The notes beneath the pieces are model-generated. The model searched no databases. It was not told the origin of the DNA and worked only from the letters and a program-made list of their open reading frames with translations. A stretch of 64,000 nt of DNA. It comes from Psychrobacter sp. AH5 (GTDB lineage Bacteria > Pseudomonadota > Gammaproteobacteria > Pseudomonadales > Moraxellaceae). Of the stretch, positions 47,413 to 56,327 are shown piece after piece (position 1 is the first letter of the stretch; the number at the start of each line of letters is the position of its first letter). The DNA lies in contig NZ_JAMBMT010000001.1 of NCBI RefSeq assembly GCF_040371085.1, positions 2,666,001 through 2,730,000 on the forward strand, in the 5' to 3' direction. The translations under genes and the position numbers were made by a program.

Positions 47413-48633
47413 TTATAACCGTAAATAGCGACCGCCTTGTACCTCGATTGCGCCCAATAGTTCTAACTCCATCAGCTGACCAATCAGTTGCGGTGCTGCT
47501 AGTTTAGAGGACATTAGCAATGCATCTAAATCCTGCCCTTGCCAATCTAGTAACTCATAAATGCAGCTTAAATGCTCGGGCACTTTTATTGTCAAGGGCA
47601 GGCGAGTGGATAGACTATTGGTTAAAGGTAGACGATCAGCGACTGCTGATTGATGCAAGTTATCCTCTTTATCTAAGTTAGTGGACTTAGCTGGTGTAGG
47701 CTTTTTTTGTGGAAAATTGAGCTGAGCATTGACATCGCTTAGCACTTGCTCTGGATGATAAATCAAGGTTGCGCCTTCACGTATCAGATGATGGCAGCCT
47801 TCGGCGTTTTTATTATCGATATGACTGGGAATAGCAAAGACTTGCTTGCCTTGCTCGGAGGTGAGTCTAGCGGTAATCAGTGAGCCACTTTTGATAGTCG
47901 CTTCGGTGACAATCGTCGCTAAGCTCAAACCTGCTACCAAACGATTGCGGCGCGGAAAAGTATGTTTGTGCGGCTGAGTATGCGGCAGTAATTCACTAAT
48001 AATGCAGCCACCTTGCTCAATAATTTGCGCAAATAGCTTGTCATGGTGATTGGGATAATAGACATCGATTCCCGTACCCATGACGCCTACCGTGCGCCCT
48101 TGATAGTCACTATCAGCCTGCGCTAGTGCGCCAAGATGAGCACATTTATCGACACCCATAGCTAAGCCGCTAGTGATGACGTAACCGGTCTGCGCTAAAT
48201 ATTGAGCGATATCAAAAGTAGTTTTTTGTGCATGAGCGGTAGGTTTGCGGCTACCAACCATAGCGATTTGCGCTTGTTGCAGGCGGTTAATATTGCCTCG
48301 ATAGAACAGTAACGGCGGTGGATCATAAATCTGTAACAGCTGCAGTGGAAACTCAGACTGATCAGCAAAAACCAGCTGATACTGCTTAGCGATAAGCGCC
48401 TGCTCTATTTTGTCGATGCTAGCCAGCGTTTGCTCCGGCTGCTCATGGCGCTGTAAGTGAGCACGATGCACACCCAACTCCTTCCAAGCGCTAAAACTAG
48501 CTGACCAAGCCTGCTCTGCACTACCAAAAGCGCTAATCAGCTTATGATAGGCAGATAATGAAGCATTTATCTCATACCACAAGGCCAAAATAGCGCGTTG
48601 CTCAGAGCTTAAAGAGGACGAAAGGGAGGTCAT
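47413..48633 (-). CDS. dprA: DNA-processing protein DprA (Smf)
   Basis: 406 residues. DprA protects incoming ssDNA and loads RecA in transformation. The Rossmann core begins near QIAMVGSRKPTAHAQ (about residue 121), followed by TSGLAMGVDKCAH, GVMGTGIDVYYP, GGCIISELLPHTQPHKHTFPRRNRLVAGL in part, the ALI-type SGSLITARLTSEQGKQVFAIP block and a winged-helix C-terminus. It may be part of a LysM-dprA-tsaC operon. The conserved G-S/T-R motif is intact. Confidence 0.95.
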   Translation of the reverse strand: MTSLSSSLSSEQRAILALWYEINASLSAYHKLISAFGSAEQAWSASFSAWKELGVHRAHLQRHEQPEQTLASIDKIEQALIAKQYQLVFADQSEFPLQLLQIYDPPPLLFYRGNINRLQQAQIAMVGSRKPTAHAQKTTFDIAQYLAQTGYVITSGLAMGVDKCAHLGALAQADSDYQGRTVGVMGTGIDVYYPNHHDKLFAQIIEQGGCIISELLPHTQPHKHTFPRRNRLVAGLSLATIVTEATIKSGSLITARLTSEQGKQVFAIPSHIDNKNAEGCHHLIREGATLIYHPEQVLSDVNAQLNFPQKKPTPAKSTNLDKEDNLHQSAVADRLPLTNSLSTRLPLTIKVPEHLSCIYELLDWQGQDLDALLMSSKLAAPQLIGQLMELELLGAIEVQGGRYLRL

Positions 48634-48733
48634 AGTCAGTTAGCTCATCATTAGTATGGGTATAGCACTACTATAACAGCGCAAAGGCATTTATCTAAAT
48701 TTAGCTATAGTTAAGCTATGAGCAAAAAACCCT

Positions 48734-49828
48734 CTAAAGATACGGCGGTGGTAGTAATTGATCGCCGACATTTAGGGGTAGCTCTGAGCTCAGTACATAA
48801 GCATAGCTGATATCGTCAAAGCTATTAAACACCATGACCATACCACTCTCTTCGCTAGGCAGGCGTACCGAATTATCATTATCAATGGTATCGCGTACCA
48901 ATGGCCCTTTTTGATAAACGGTCAAGACATCACCAGGCTTAGCTCCTTGAGCCGTTCCTAAATTGATAGCCACAACGCTACCGCGAGCCGCTGAGCTGAT
49001 AGAATCCATCACCCGTACGATCATCCCGCCACGGCTGACCTCAGCAGGAGCTGGATAAAATACTGGCGGAATAGAGTTACCTAGCTCTAAGAACACTCTA
49101 TCGCCTTCACGTACTTCTTTGCCATAAGACTGCGTCAGCTGTAGGCTGCTTACTCCATTCTCAGCAACACTCGTGACCATAGCACTAGCAACTTGGGTGA
49201 CTTCAAGACCAATTATTCTTTGAGTTTTGGGATCGACATACTTCTCGCCTTCACGATACACGCCATAGCGCTGACCGACAATCAGTGGAACGCCTTTGGC
49301 ATAAACTTTATCGCCACTCGCGGTAATTAAGTTGCGGTTTTTGGAGGCCAAAATATAAGGGGTGCTACTAAAATCCTCTGGACGCACGATAACTGAGCGA
49401 TCTAACCAATGCTTGATAGCAGTCAAAGGAATAGCAGGGATACTATTGGTCACTGAAGTCACAGTAACGGCGCTCACTACTTGACCTGTTAACTGTTTCT
49501 CGACGCCAGCACAGCCTTCACCCGTATCGATACCGACGAGGGTTTGCCCTTGAATGACACATAAAATAAGAATGTCATCAGGATAGATAAGGTTGGGGTT
49601 TTTGATTTGCTTGTTAGTCGCCCAAATCTCTTTCCAGCGCCATGGACTATCCAAATAACGACCTGAGATATCCCACAAAGTATCGCCTTTTTTGACGATA
49701 TAGCGGTTGGGAGCATCAGCCTTGATAGTGGGAGCAGGATTATTAGCTTGTGCCGTAGTCATCAATAACGTACTACTAATAACGGTCATCAATAACGCTT
49801 TTGTTAAAGAATTAAAGCTTATTTTCAT
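48734..49828 (-). CDS. LysM-domain protein, periplasmic
   Basis: 364 residues from ATG 49828; the open frame begins at TTG 49840, but the ATG gives a proper signal peptide (MKISFNSLTKALLMTVISST, ending TAQA). LysM domain at residues about 42-90 (YIVKKGDTLWDISGRYL, NPNLIYPDDIL). The rest, about 270 residues, is a conserved unnamed domain as in E. coli YgaU/YhbN-unrelated LysM proteins found upstream of dprA. It presumably binds peptidoglycan. Its function is not known. Confidence 0.88.
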   Translation of the reverse strand: MKISFNSLTKALLMTVISSTLLMTTAQANNPAPTIKADAPNRYIVKKGDTLWDISGRYLDSPWRWKEIWATNKQIKNPNLIYPDDILILCVIQGQTLVGIDTGEGCAGVEKQLTGQVVSAVTVTSVTNSIPAIPLTAIKHWLDRSVIVRPEDFSSTPYILASKNRNLITASGDKVYAKGVPLIVGQRYGVYREGEKYVDPKTQRIIGLEVTQVASAMVTSVAENGVSSLQLTQSYGKEVREGDRVFLELGNSIPPVFYPAPAEVSRGGMIVRVMDSISSAARGSVVAINLGTAQGAKPGDVLTVYQKGPLVRDTIDNDNSVRLPSEESGMVMVFNSFDDISYAYVLSSELPLNVGDQLLPPPYL

Positions 49829-50209
49829 TATTATATCCAAAAATTCTGAGTGACATGGTCAACAAAGATTTGTTTGAAATGAGATAAACCAGCGATAAAA
49901 ACTAAACTAAATTACTGCTTCGCTCACTTCACCCAGTCATAAATTAGCTTTGGTTACAGTCAACTGCACAATAGCATAAATCAAGACGCACTTTTACATA
50001 AAACTAACCTATATCACATAATTATTCAAACTTAAAATAAAATTCTATTTTGTGAAATAAATAGTTAAGTCTTATTGTTAATAGCATACTTTCAGTAAGG
50101 TTTTATATACAAATAATATCCATAATGTTATTATGGTTTTATACTTATTACTTAGCTAATTTGTCTAATACCTAGTATCTACCTAGGGTTTGTATGGAGA
50201 ATCTGAACT
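49829..50209. other. intergenic region between the LysM gene and cytochrome c peroxidase
   Basis: AT-rich divergent region of about 380 bases. A perfect palindrome CCATAAT-GTT-ATTATGG (50120-50136) lies 74 bases before the peroxidase start, an operator-like position. No ORF or RNA gene is seen. Confidence 0.55.
50120..50136. promoter_or_regulatory. operator-like palindrome upstream of cytochrome c peroxidase
   Basis: Two perfect 7-bp arms (CCATAAT / ATTATGG) with a 3-base spacer. The cognate regulator is not evident; it does not match FNR, Fur or OxyR consensus well. Confidence 0.4.
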
Positions 50210-51367
50210 ATGGGCAAACAAAAATCATATCAAAAGCGACTGTTAGCTATTGCCATTGGTAGTAGTTTTTTGGCATTAATAGGCTGCTCAAATCAGCAGG
50301 ATGTGGCAACAGAGAATACGACTGATGATAAAACCCCTTCAACGGCTACCGCACAAAATGCAACTGATGACGCGGCTAATGTCAATACCTCTCAAGCAGA
50401 GCAAGTAGCCGCGCAAGCAGCTAACACTCGTGATGAGCCTATTGAGGCTATCAAAGTTGCGGCGGTATCTAATCCCAAACAAGTCGATCTAGGTCGTATG
50501 CTATGGTTTGATACTCGCTTATCAAAGTCCGGAGCCTTATCTTGTAACAGCTGTCACGATCTAGCCAAAGGTGGCACTGATAATATGCCAACCTCGATTG
50601 GTCACGGCTGGGCAGAAGGCCCTATCAACTCCCCTACGGTGTTAAACAGTCGCTACTCCTTGGCACAGTTCTGGGATGGACGTGCTAAAGATTTGATAGA
50701 GCAAGCGGGTGGCCCTATTGAGAATCCTCTGGAGATGGCATCGACTCATGAGCACGTGGTCAAAGTCCTAAATTCTATCCCTGAATATCAAGATTTATTC
50801 CATAAGGCCTTTGCGCAAAAAGGCGATATCATCATAGAACAAATTACTAGCGCTATTGCCCAGTTTGAAGACACCTTAGTCACTCCTAACGCCCGCTTTG
50901 ATAAATGGTTACAAGGAGATGATGCCGCTCTTAGCGCGCAAGAGCTAAACGGCTATAAGATATTCAAAGAAAGTGGCTGCATCGCTTGTCATAATGGCGT
51001 CGCTTTAGGCGGTAGCTCTTATCAAAAATTTGGGGTTTTTGCAGAGTATACTACTCAGAACTTATCAGAGGGACGCTACGCAGTAACCGGTAAGGAAGAG
51101 GACAAGCATTGGTTCAAAGTACCGACACTGCGTAATATCGAGCTGACCTATCCTTACTTCCATGATGGTCAAGTCAACTCCTTAAGCGAGGCGGTCAATA
51201 TCATGGGTAAAATCCAACTAAACCGCGACTATACTCCTGAGGAGACCGCTGATGTAGTGGCTTTCCTAAAAACATTAACTGGCGATCAACCTAAGATTCA
51301 ATACCCTATACTGCCGCCATCTAATGAGAACACACCGTTACCTGAGCCTTTCAAGAAGCAAAGCTGA
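50210..51367 (+). CDS. di-haem cytochrome c peroxidase, lipoprotein
   Basis: 385 residues. A signal peptide with lipobox LIGC (about residue 26) is followed by a Thr/Asn/Ala-rich linker, then the CcpA/MauG-type fold. Two CxxCH haem sites: Cys112-Cys115-His116 (CNSCHD) and Cys257-x2-Cys260-His261 (CIACHN). WFDTRLSKSGALSC, the NSPTVLN block and PYFHDGQVNSLSEAVNIMG are family features. It reduces H2O2 with electrons from a c-type cytochrome in the periplasm. It is monocistronic between two hairpins. Confidence 0.94.
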   Translation: MGKQKSYQKRLLAIAIGSSFLALIGCSNQQDVATENTTDDKTPSTATAQNATDDAANVNTSQAEQVAAQAANTRDEPIEAIKVAAVSNPKQVDLGRMLWFDTRLSKSGALSCNSCHDLAKGGTDNMPTSIGHGWAEGPINSPTVLNSRYSLAQFWDGRAKDLIEQAGGPIENPLEMASTHEHVVKVLNSIPEYQDLFHKAFAQKGDIIIEQITSAIAQFEDTLVTPNARFDKWLQGDDAALSAQELNGYKIFKESGCIACHNGVALGGSSYQKFGVFAEYTTQNLSEGRYAVTGKEEDKHWFKVPTLRNIELTYPYFHDGQVNSLSEAVNIMGKIQLNRDYTPEETADVVAFLKTLTGDQPKIQYPILPPSNENTPLPEPFKKQS

Positions 51368-51408
51368 ATACTCTGTATCATCAATTGCTAATAAAACGCT
51401 CACTAAAA

Positions 51409-51446
51409 AGCCCTCGCTATCTAACTCTTAGATGCGAGGGCTTCTT
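51409..51446. terminator. terminator between cytochrome c peroxidase and thrC
   Basis: The stem AGCCCTCGC / GCGAGGGCT continues across a one-base bulge with ATCTA / TAGAT. A-run on the left and TTCTTTAT on the right let it serve both converging genes. Confidence 0.85.
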
Positions 51447-51456
51447 TATATTATAT

Positions 51457-51472
51457 AGTTTCACGTGAAACA
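51457..51472. promoter_or_regulatory. parS-like ParB site 2
   Basis: AGTTTCACGTGAAACA matches the consensus at 15 of 16 positions. It is in the gap between two convergent genes, just after the terminator. Confidence 0.8.
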
Positions 51473-51489
51473 AGAAATCAAACGACTAC

Positions 51490-52911
51490 TTATAGTAGAT
51501 TTGGTTTTACTTGCTGACGAATTTGTTCAGCAACTAGCTCAGCCTTATTATCCAAAACCACCACATGCTGCTCTAGGTCTTCTAACCCTTCGGTATGCTT
51601 TGGACGCCTAATCTCAATCGGTCCGACAGCCTCAAAAATCGTTTCGGCAAACTTCACTGGCAACGCGGTTTCAGCGCAAACGATGACCTCGCCTTCTTGC
51701 TGCAACTGTTTGGCAACCTTGATACCATCAGCGGTATGTGGATCAACCAATTCGTCGTATTGCTCATACAAAGTCCTAATAGTATTCAATCGATCGGTAT
51801 GAGTAGACTTACCAGCGGCAAAACCATAGCGATTATTGACCACTTGCATCAGCTTAGATAAATCAAAGCCCTGCCCTGACTTCACCCCTTCAAACAGCTC
51901 ATTCACCCGAGCACTGTCCTTATCTAGCAATAAATAAACAAAACGCTCAAAATTTGAGGCTTTAGAGATATCCATTGACGGGCTGGAGGTGACATAAGTC
52001 TTGTCCGTAGCGCGCGGCTGATAAGTACCCTGATTAAAGAAATCATTTAAGACGTCATTCTCATTGGTTGCGACAATCAAGCGTCCAATAGGTAGCCCCA
52101 TCTCGCGAGCGATGTGACCGGCACAAATATTACCAAAATTACCTGAGGGCACACAAAAGCTAATGGTTTCTTCATTACTACTAGTCACCGCAAAGTAGGC
52201 TTTGAAATAATAAACAATCTGCGCAAGAATGCGGCCCCAGTTAATCGAGTTTACCGTTCCTAAATTATAGGAGGCTTTGAACTCTGCATCTTGCTGTAAA
52301 GCTTTGACAATATCTTGGCAATCATCAAACATGCCATCGATAGCGATATTATGAATATTGTCGTCGGTTAAGCTATACATCTGCGCGCGCTGAAATTCGC
52401 TCATTTTGCCATACGGCGACAGCATAAACACTTCGATGTTGTCTTTACCACGTAACGCATATTCAGCGGCACTACCGGTATCGCCACTGGTTGCACCAAT
52501 GATAGTAATACGGGCGTTTTGGCGTTTAAGCACGTACTCAAAAGCATTACCTAAGAACTGCATCGCCACATCTTTGAACGCTAAAGTTGGGCCATTGGAT
52601 AAGCCTAAAATGTATAAATCCTCTTCAAGCTTGCGTACCGGCACAATATCTTCGCTACCAAACACTTCGCTAGTATATGTGCGCTCAATAATATCTTTAA
52701 GATCGGCATGCGGAATATCAGTAGCAAAACGCTGCATAATCGCTAACGCTAGCTTTGGATAGCTAAGATGACGCCAGTCATTAAGCGTGGCATCATCAAT
52801 CTGCGGATAATGCTCTGGCAGCATAAGACCACCATCAGGAGCAAGCCCCATAAGGAGCACATCACTAAAATCCATCGGCTGAGTCTGACCACGGGTACTG
52901 ATATATTTCAT
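51490..52911 (-). CDS. thrC: threonine synthase
   Basis: 473 residues, the long gamma-proteobacterial type. It converts O-phosphohomoserine to threonine. The PLP Lys113 is in PTLAFKDVAMQF, and the Gly-rich phosphate-binding loop GATSGDTGSAA and SGNFGNICAGH are intact. YISTRGQ at the N-terminus is typical. hom and thrB are not neighbours. It is followed on its 5' side by an intergenic repeat element. Confidence 0.96.
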   Translation of the reverse strand: MKYISTRGQTQPMDFSDVLLMGLAPDGGLMLPEHYPQIDDATLNDWRHLSYPKLALAIMQRFATDIPHADLKDIIERTYTSEVFGSEDIVPVRKLEEDLYILGLSNGPTLAFKDVAMQFLGNAFEYVLKRQNARITIIGATSGDTGSAAEYALRGKDNIEVFMLSPYGKMSEFQRAQMYSLTDDNIHNIAIDGMFDDCQDIVKALQQDAEFKASYNLGTVNSINWGRILAQIVYYFKAYFAVTSSNEETISFCVPSGNFGNICAGHIAREMGLPIGRLIVATNENDVLNDFFNQGTYQPRATDKTYVTSSPSMDISKASNFERFVYLLLDKDSARVNELFEGVKSGQGFDLSKLMQVVNNRYGFAAGKSTHTDRLNTIRTLYEQYDELVDPHTADGIKVAKQLQQEGEVIVCAETALPVKFAETIFEAVGPIEIRRPKHTEGLEDLEQHVVVLDNKAELVAEQIRQQVKPNLL

Positions 52912-52971
52912 GTTTTGTCCTATAAATAATTGCTTTATTCAAATATAAATTTCAAATAGGTATATATGATT

Positions 52972-53041
52972 GTAGGCTGGCACTTTAGCCCAGCACAGTA
53001 ACCTTGCAAAATATAGAAGCTGGACTAAAGCACCAGCCTAC
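52972..53041. repeat. palindromic repeat between thrC and rsmB
   Basis: A 23-base left arm (52972-52994, GTAGGCTGGCACTTTAGCCC...) and right arm (53019-53041) are inverted with three mismatches around a 24-base loop. The arms resemble the GTAGGCTGG-CTTTAGCCCA family of dispersed palindromic repeats. A related degenerate stretch, GTAGGGTGCATTTTAT, lies about 65 bases on (53117). This gap holds no ORF. Confidence 0.75.
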
Positions 53042-53193
53042 GTAAATTTAATAAACTTATTCATAAGGCAACCTACACCACTTAAAATAAACTATCTACA
53101 ATTTTCTTCCAATTCGTAGGGTGCATTTTATACATCAATAACGTATTAAAGCTTAAATTTACAAAGGTCAAAAATAAGTCTTAAATATACTTA

Positions 53194-54780
53194 TCAAGCT
53201 GTCTTTTGCAATAGCGCATAATAAAATCCATCGCCGCTCTCGCTATCTATTGGCAAACACTGACGACCGACCTCTTGGGCGATACCCCAATTACTGTCAT
53301 CAGTAATCTCAATAGCTTTGGCATTGTTATTTTTACTCAAAAAGTCCTGCATCTGCTCGACGTTTTCTTGCTTTAGAATAGAGCACGTGACATACAGCAG
53401 ATAACCGCCTATTTTGAGTTGAGGCCAAAGATTATGCAAAATATCTGCCTGCAAGCCTGCGGTTTGCTCGATATCTTCCTCGGTACGCAAAAGGCTAATA
53501 TCAGGATGACGGCGGATAACGCCAGTGGCGGTACAAGGCGCGTCTAATAAAATAGCGTCAAAGAGCGCTAACGCTTCAGAGCCTTTTTTAGCTAATTGCC
53601 AACGCGTGGCATCAGCACAGACAATATCTAATTTAATAGGGTTATTAGCTTGCTCTAAGTTTAAACGTTGCAGGTTATCATGAATGCGCTCAATACGCGG
53701 CGCTTCATTGTCGATAGCTGTCACTTCGATAGTTGCTTTATTATCTGATAGCACCTCATTATCAGACTGTTTCACATGAAACAAACTATCACTTTTAGTA
53801 TTTAATAGCTCTAATAAATGAGCCAGCTTGCCACCAGGCGCGGCGCAAGCGTCTAATATTTTTAATTCTGAGACGTTGCTACCCTGTTCTTTATCAGCTT
53901 TTGCTTTATCAGCAGCTTGTTTTTGAATCAGCGCTTGATGCAATAAAGGCGCTGCCAGTTGTGCGTATAAATCTTGAATACTAAGACCACCTTCAGCGAA
54001 AGTAGGCAAACCATTGACTGCCATGCTTTGGTTTAGACGCAGAGCTTGGTGATTTATTATCGTAGCCACTGTGTCGTTACTTTCAGTAGGCTGTGAGAAT
54101 AATAAACTACTTTTTAGCTCAACTAACTCCGCGCTAATATCGGCTTGCTCTAAAGTTTGCTGATAGTCGCTTACTGAAGTAACCCCAGTATTAGTGGCAG
54201 TATTTACCCGCAAAAACATCGGCGCTGGCTGACGCAAACCTTGGGTCAGCTCATCATAGTGCTCGCTCCAGTCTTGCTTGAGCTGATAGGCTAGCCAGTT
54301 TGGTAAGCTGTGTTTTTTATCGCATTTTTTACGGAACTTACTAGGGTTCTTATTTACTTTACGTAAGATGGCGTTAACTAGGCCGCTTGCGTGGGCAAAA
54401 TCGATTTCTTTTACCGATTCAACCGTTTCATGGATAGCGGCATGATCGGCAACTTCCAGATAAAGCAGCTGCGTCAGTCCCACTATAATAGTGGTACGCA
54501 CTTCTATCTCGTCAATAGGATTATCCGCTAGGCTATCAAGCAGGCGCTCTAAAGCAAACCACTGACGCAAAGTAGTCAAAAGCAGCGCATGAGCAAAACC
54601 TTTATCGCCTTCATGTAAGCTGTTTAATAGCGGATCAAGCACGCTAGCAAGCGATTGCCCATTTTGAATGGCTAGCAAAGTACGAATAACGCGGACGCGT
54701 ACACTACCTGTCATTTTTAGATTGCTTGAGGGTTTGAGCTTTTTACTATTATGATTAGACGCTGTTGACGGTTGTCTCAT
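53194..54780 (-). CDS. rsmB: 16S rRNA (cytosine-967-C5)-methyltransferase
   Basis: 528 residues, longer than E. coli RsmB (about 429). The N-terminal NusB-like domain (VRVRVIRTLLAIQNGQSL, DEIEVRTTIIVGLTQLLYLE) is followed by the SAM domain with ILDACAAPGGKLAHLLE, LLDAPCTATGVIRRHPDI (nucleophile region Cys) and YVTCSILKQENVEQ (second Cys). Extra length comes from inserts: one after LFSQPTESN, and one about residues 325-355 that contains a parS-like site in its DNA. It follows fmt, 71 bases away, in one operon. Confidence 0.94.
   Translation of the reverse strand: MRQPSTASNHNSKKLKPSSNLKMTGSVRVRVIRTLLAIQNGQSLASVLDPLLNSLHEGDKGFAHALLLTTLRQWFALERLLDSLADNPIDEIEVRTTIIVGLTQLLYLEVADHAAIHETVESVKEIDFAHASGLVNAILRKVNKNPSKFRKKCDKKHSLPNWLAYQLKQDWSEHYDELTQGLRQPAPMFLRVNTATNTGVTSVSDYQQTLEQADISAELVELKSSLLFSQPTESNDTVATIINHQALRLNQSMAVNGLPTFAEGGLSIQDLYAQLAAPLLHQALIQKQAADKAKADKEQGSNVSELKILDACAAPGGKLAHLLELLNTKSDSLFHVKQSDNEVLSDNKATIEVTAIDNEAPRIERIHDNLQRLNLEQANNPIKLDIVCADATRWQLAKKGSEALALFDAILLDAPCTATGVIRRHPDISLLRTEEDIEQTAGLQADILHNLWPQLKIGGYLLYVTCSILKQENVEQMQDFLSKNNNAKAIEITDDSNWGIAQEVGRQCLPIDSESGDGFYYALLQKTA
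53768..53783. promoter_or_regulatory. parS-like ParB site 3
   Basis: TGTTTCACATGAAACA, 15 of 16 to consensus, inside the rsmB coding insert (encoding part of LFHVKQ). An unselected coding region would rarely contain such a palindrome. Confidence 0.75.
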
Positions 54781-54851
54781 TAAGTGTTATTTCCTTGACG
54801 CCTGATAAATGGCGCCTTATTTGAATAGAGTGTGGCTTATTTTATGTGAGT

Positions 54852-55943
54852 TTAATGCTGATTGGGGTCGCGTGTGAATTGATCACCATCATCGAGCTGA
54901 TTACCGTGACAAATTTGCTCAGCGTTTATCGGCTTGCCACCTGCAAACTGCAATTGAGTGATACGCAAGGTACTCGCTTGAGCATCACTTGCGGTATCTT
55001 TGCCGCAAGCTACAAGAATAGCCTTACGTCCAACACTTATAACCGTACCCGCTGACGCTGTGGTTTGCTGGGTATCATTAACTGGCAGGCTAGCCAATAC
55101 TTTGACGCGTTTGCCATCTATAAAAGTATAAGCACCCGGCCACGGCGTTAAGCCGCGTATTTGCCGCTCAATAGTAGCGGCAGGCTGTGTCCAATCAATC
55201 TCGCCCTCAGATTTGACTAGCTTTTCGGCATAATTAGCCTCGCTATCATTTTGCTTGACAGCTTTAGCTTGATAGTTCTCTAAATCTTTTAGTACTGTGC
55301 TAATAGCCTGAGCCCCTAACTCTGCAAGCTTATCGTGCAGGCTAGCAGCACTATCCTCATTACTGATATCCGTGCTAGTTTTATAGAGCATATCGCCAGT
55401 ATCTAAGCCTTTATCCATCTGCATAATGGTAATGCCAGTCTCGCTATCACCACCCAATAGCGCCCGGTGGATGGGCGCCGCGCCGCGCCAACGGGGCAAA
55501 AGCGAGGCATGAATATTAAGACAGCCAAAGGTTGGAATAGTGAGTACACCAACGGGCAAAATAAGCCCATAAGCGGCGACAATCATGATATCTGGCTGAT
55601 AAGAGCGCAAAGTCTCTCTAGCCGCCATGCCCTCTACGCTTGATTTTTTAAAAACAGCCGGTTGCTCGATGACAATGCCATGCTCGATAGCAACCTGCTT
55701 AACTGCTGAGATACTGAGTTTTTGACCGCGGCCTGCTTTGCGATCCGGCTGAGTATAGACCGCTACTATTTCTATATTCAGCGCCTCTTGCTGTGCAATT
55801 AATGCCTCTAAGCTAACTGCTGCAAATTCAGGAGTACCGGCAAATACTACTCGGCGGCTCTGGCTTGGTATGGGTAAACCAGTCTCTAGCGGCGCAGTGG
55901 TAGTATTGGAATTATCCATTGAAATAGAGTCAGCAGCAGTCAT
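54852..55943 (-). CDS. fmt: methionyl-tRNA formyltransferase
   Basis: 363 residues. It formylates initiator Met-tRNA using 10-formyl-THF, whose synthetase fhs is at 28.1 kb. The N-terminal transferase domain has FAGTPEFAAVSLEAL, the catalytic loop FGCLNIHASLLPRWRGAAPI with the family SLLPRWRGAAPIHRA motif, and QMDKGLDTGDML. The C-terminal OB domain has the RGLTPWPGAYT motif. It has an extra N-terminal segment of about 30 residues. AAGGA lies 7 bases before the start. def is not adjacent, unlike the usual def-fmt-rsmB order. Confidence 0.95.
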   Translation of the reverse strand: MTAADSISMDNSNTTTAPLETGLPIPSQSRRVVFAGTPEFAAVSLEALIAQQEALNIEIVAVYTQPDRKAGRGQKLSISAVKQVAIEHGIVIEQPAVFKKSSVEGMAARETLRSYQPDIMIVAAYGLILPVGVLTIPTFGCLNIHASLLPRWRGAAPIHRALLGGDSETGITIMQMDKGLDTGDMLYKTSTDISNEDSAASLHDKLAELGAQAISTVLKDLENYQAKAVKQNDSEANYAEKLVKSEGEIDWTQPAATIERQIRGLTPWPGAYTFIDGKRVKVLASLPVNDTQQTTASAGTVISVGRKAILVACGKDTASDAQASTLRITQLQFAGGKPINAEQICHGNQLDDGDQFTRDPNQH

Positions 55944-56175
55944 TATTTTCCTTATTATTATTCATAAACCTACTTATACTAGATGGCATAAAGCACTGGC
56001 AAGCGTCATAGTATTTTGTATTTATGCTGACATTATAGGTGAGTTTAAGGCTGCGTGCCATGCTTGTTAGACGCCAACTCATTTTACTAAGCATTGCCGT
56101 GATTATTCAGCTAACGACTCTCATAATATTATTGCTATCATGAAGGGGATAAAGCTTTGTGATGATAGTAACTAT

Positions 56176-56207
56176 ATAACCATAGTATTTAATAACCATA
56201 GTATTTA
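56176..56207 (+). repeat. 16-bp tandem duplication
   Basis: Two exact head-to-tail copies of ATAACCATAGTATTTA. Confidence 0.85.
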
Positions 56208-56252
56208 GAGAGCAGATAATAGCTTTTAACCCTTTACGCAAAGGAATTATCA

Positions 56253-56282
56253 TAAAAGTAGTTATCTTAAAAGTAGTTATCC
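56253..56282 (+). repeat. 15-bp tandem duplication
   Basis: Two copies of TAAAAGTAGTTATC plus one base (T or C), 45 bases after the 16-bp duplication. Confidence 0.8.
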
Positions 56283-56327
56283 TAGTTACTTGCATCCTTA
56301 CTTAAGCATAGGATTGATTATACCCTC

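Larger units (their letters stand above)
55944..56327. other. divergent intergenic region fmt / hybrid kinase
   Basis: AT-rich; it holds two adjacent tandem duplications (56176-56207 and 56253-56282) and presumably both promoters. Several short ORFs here look like chance. Confidence 0.5.
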
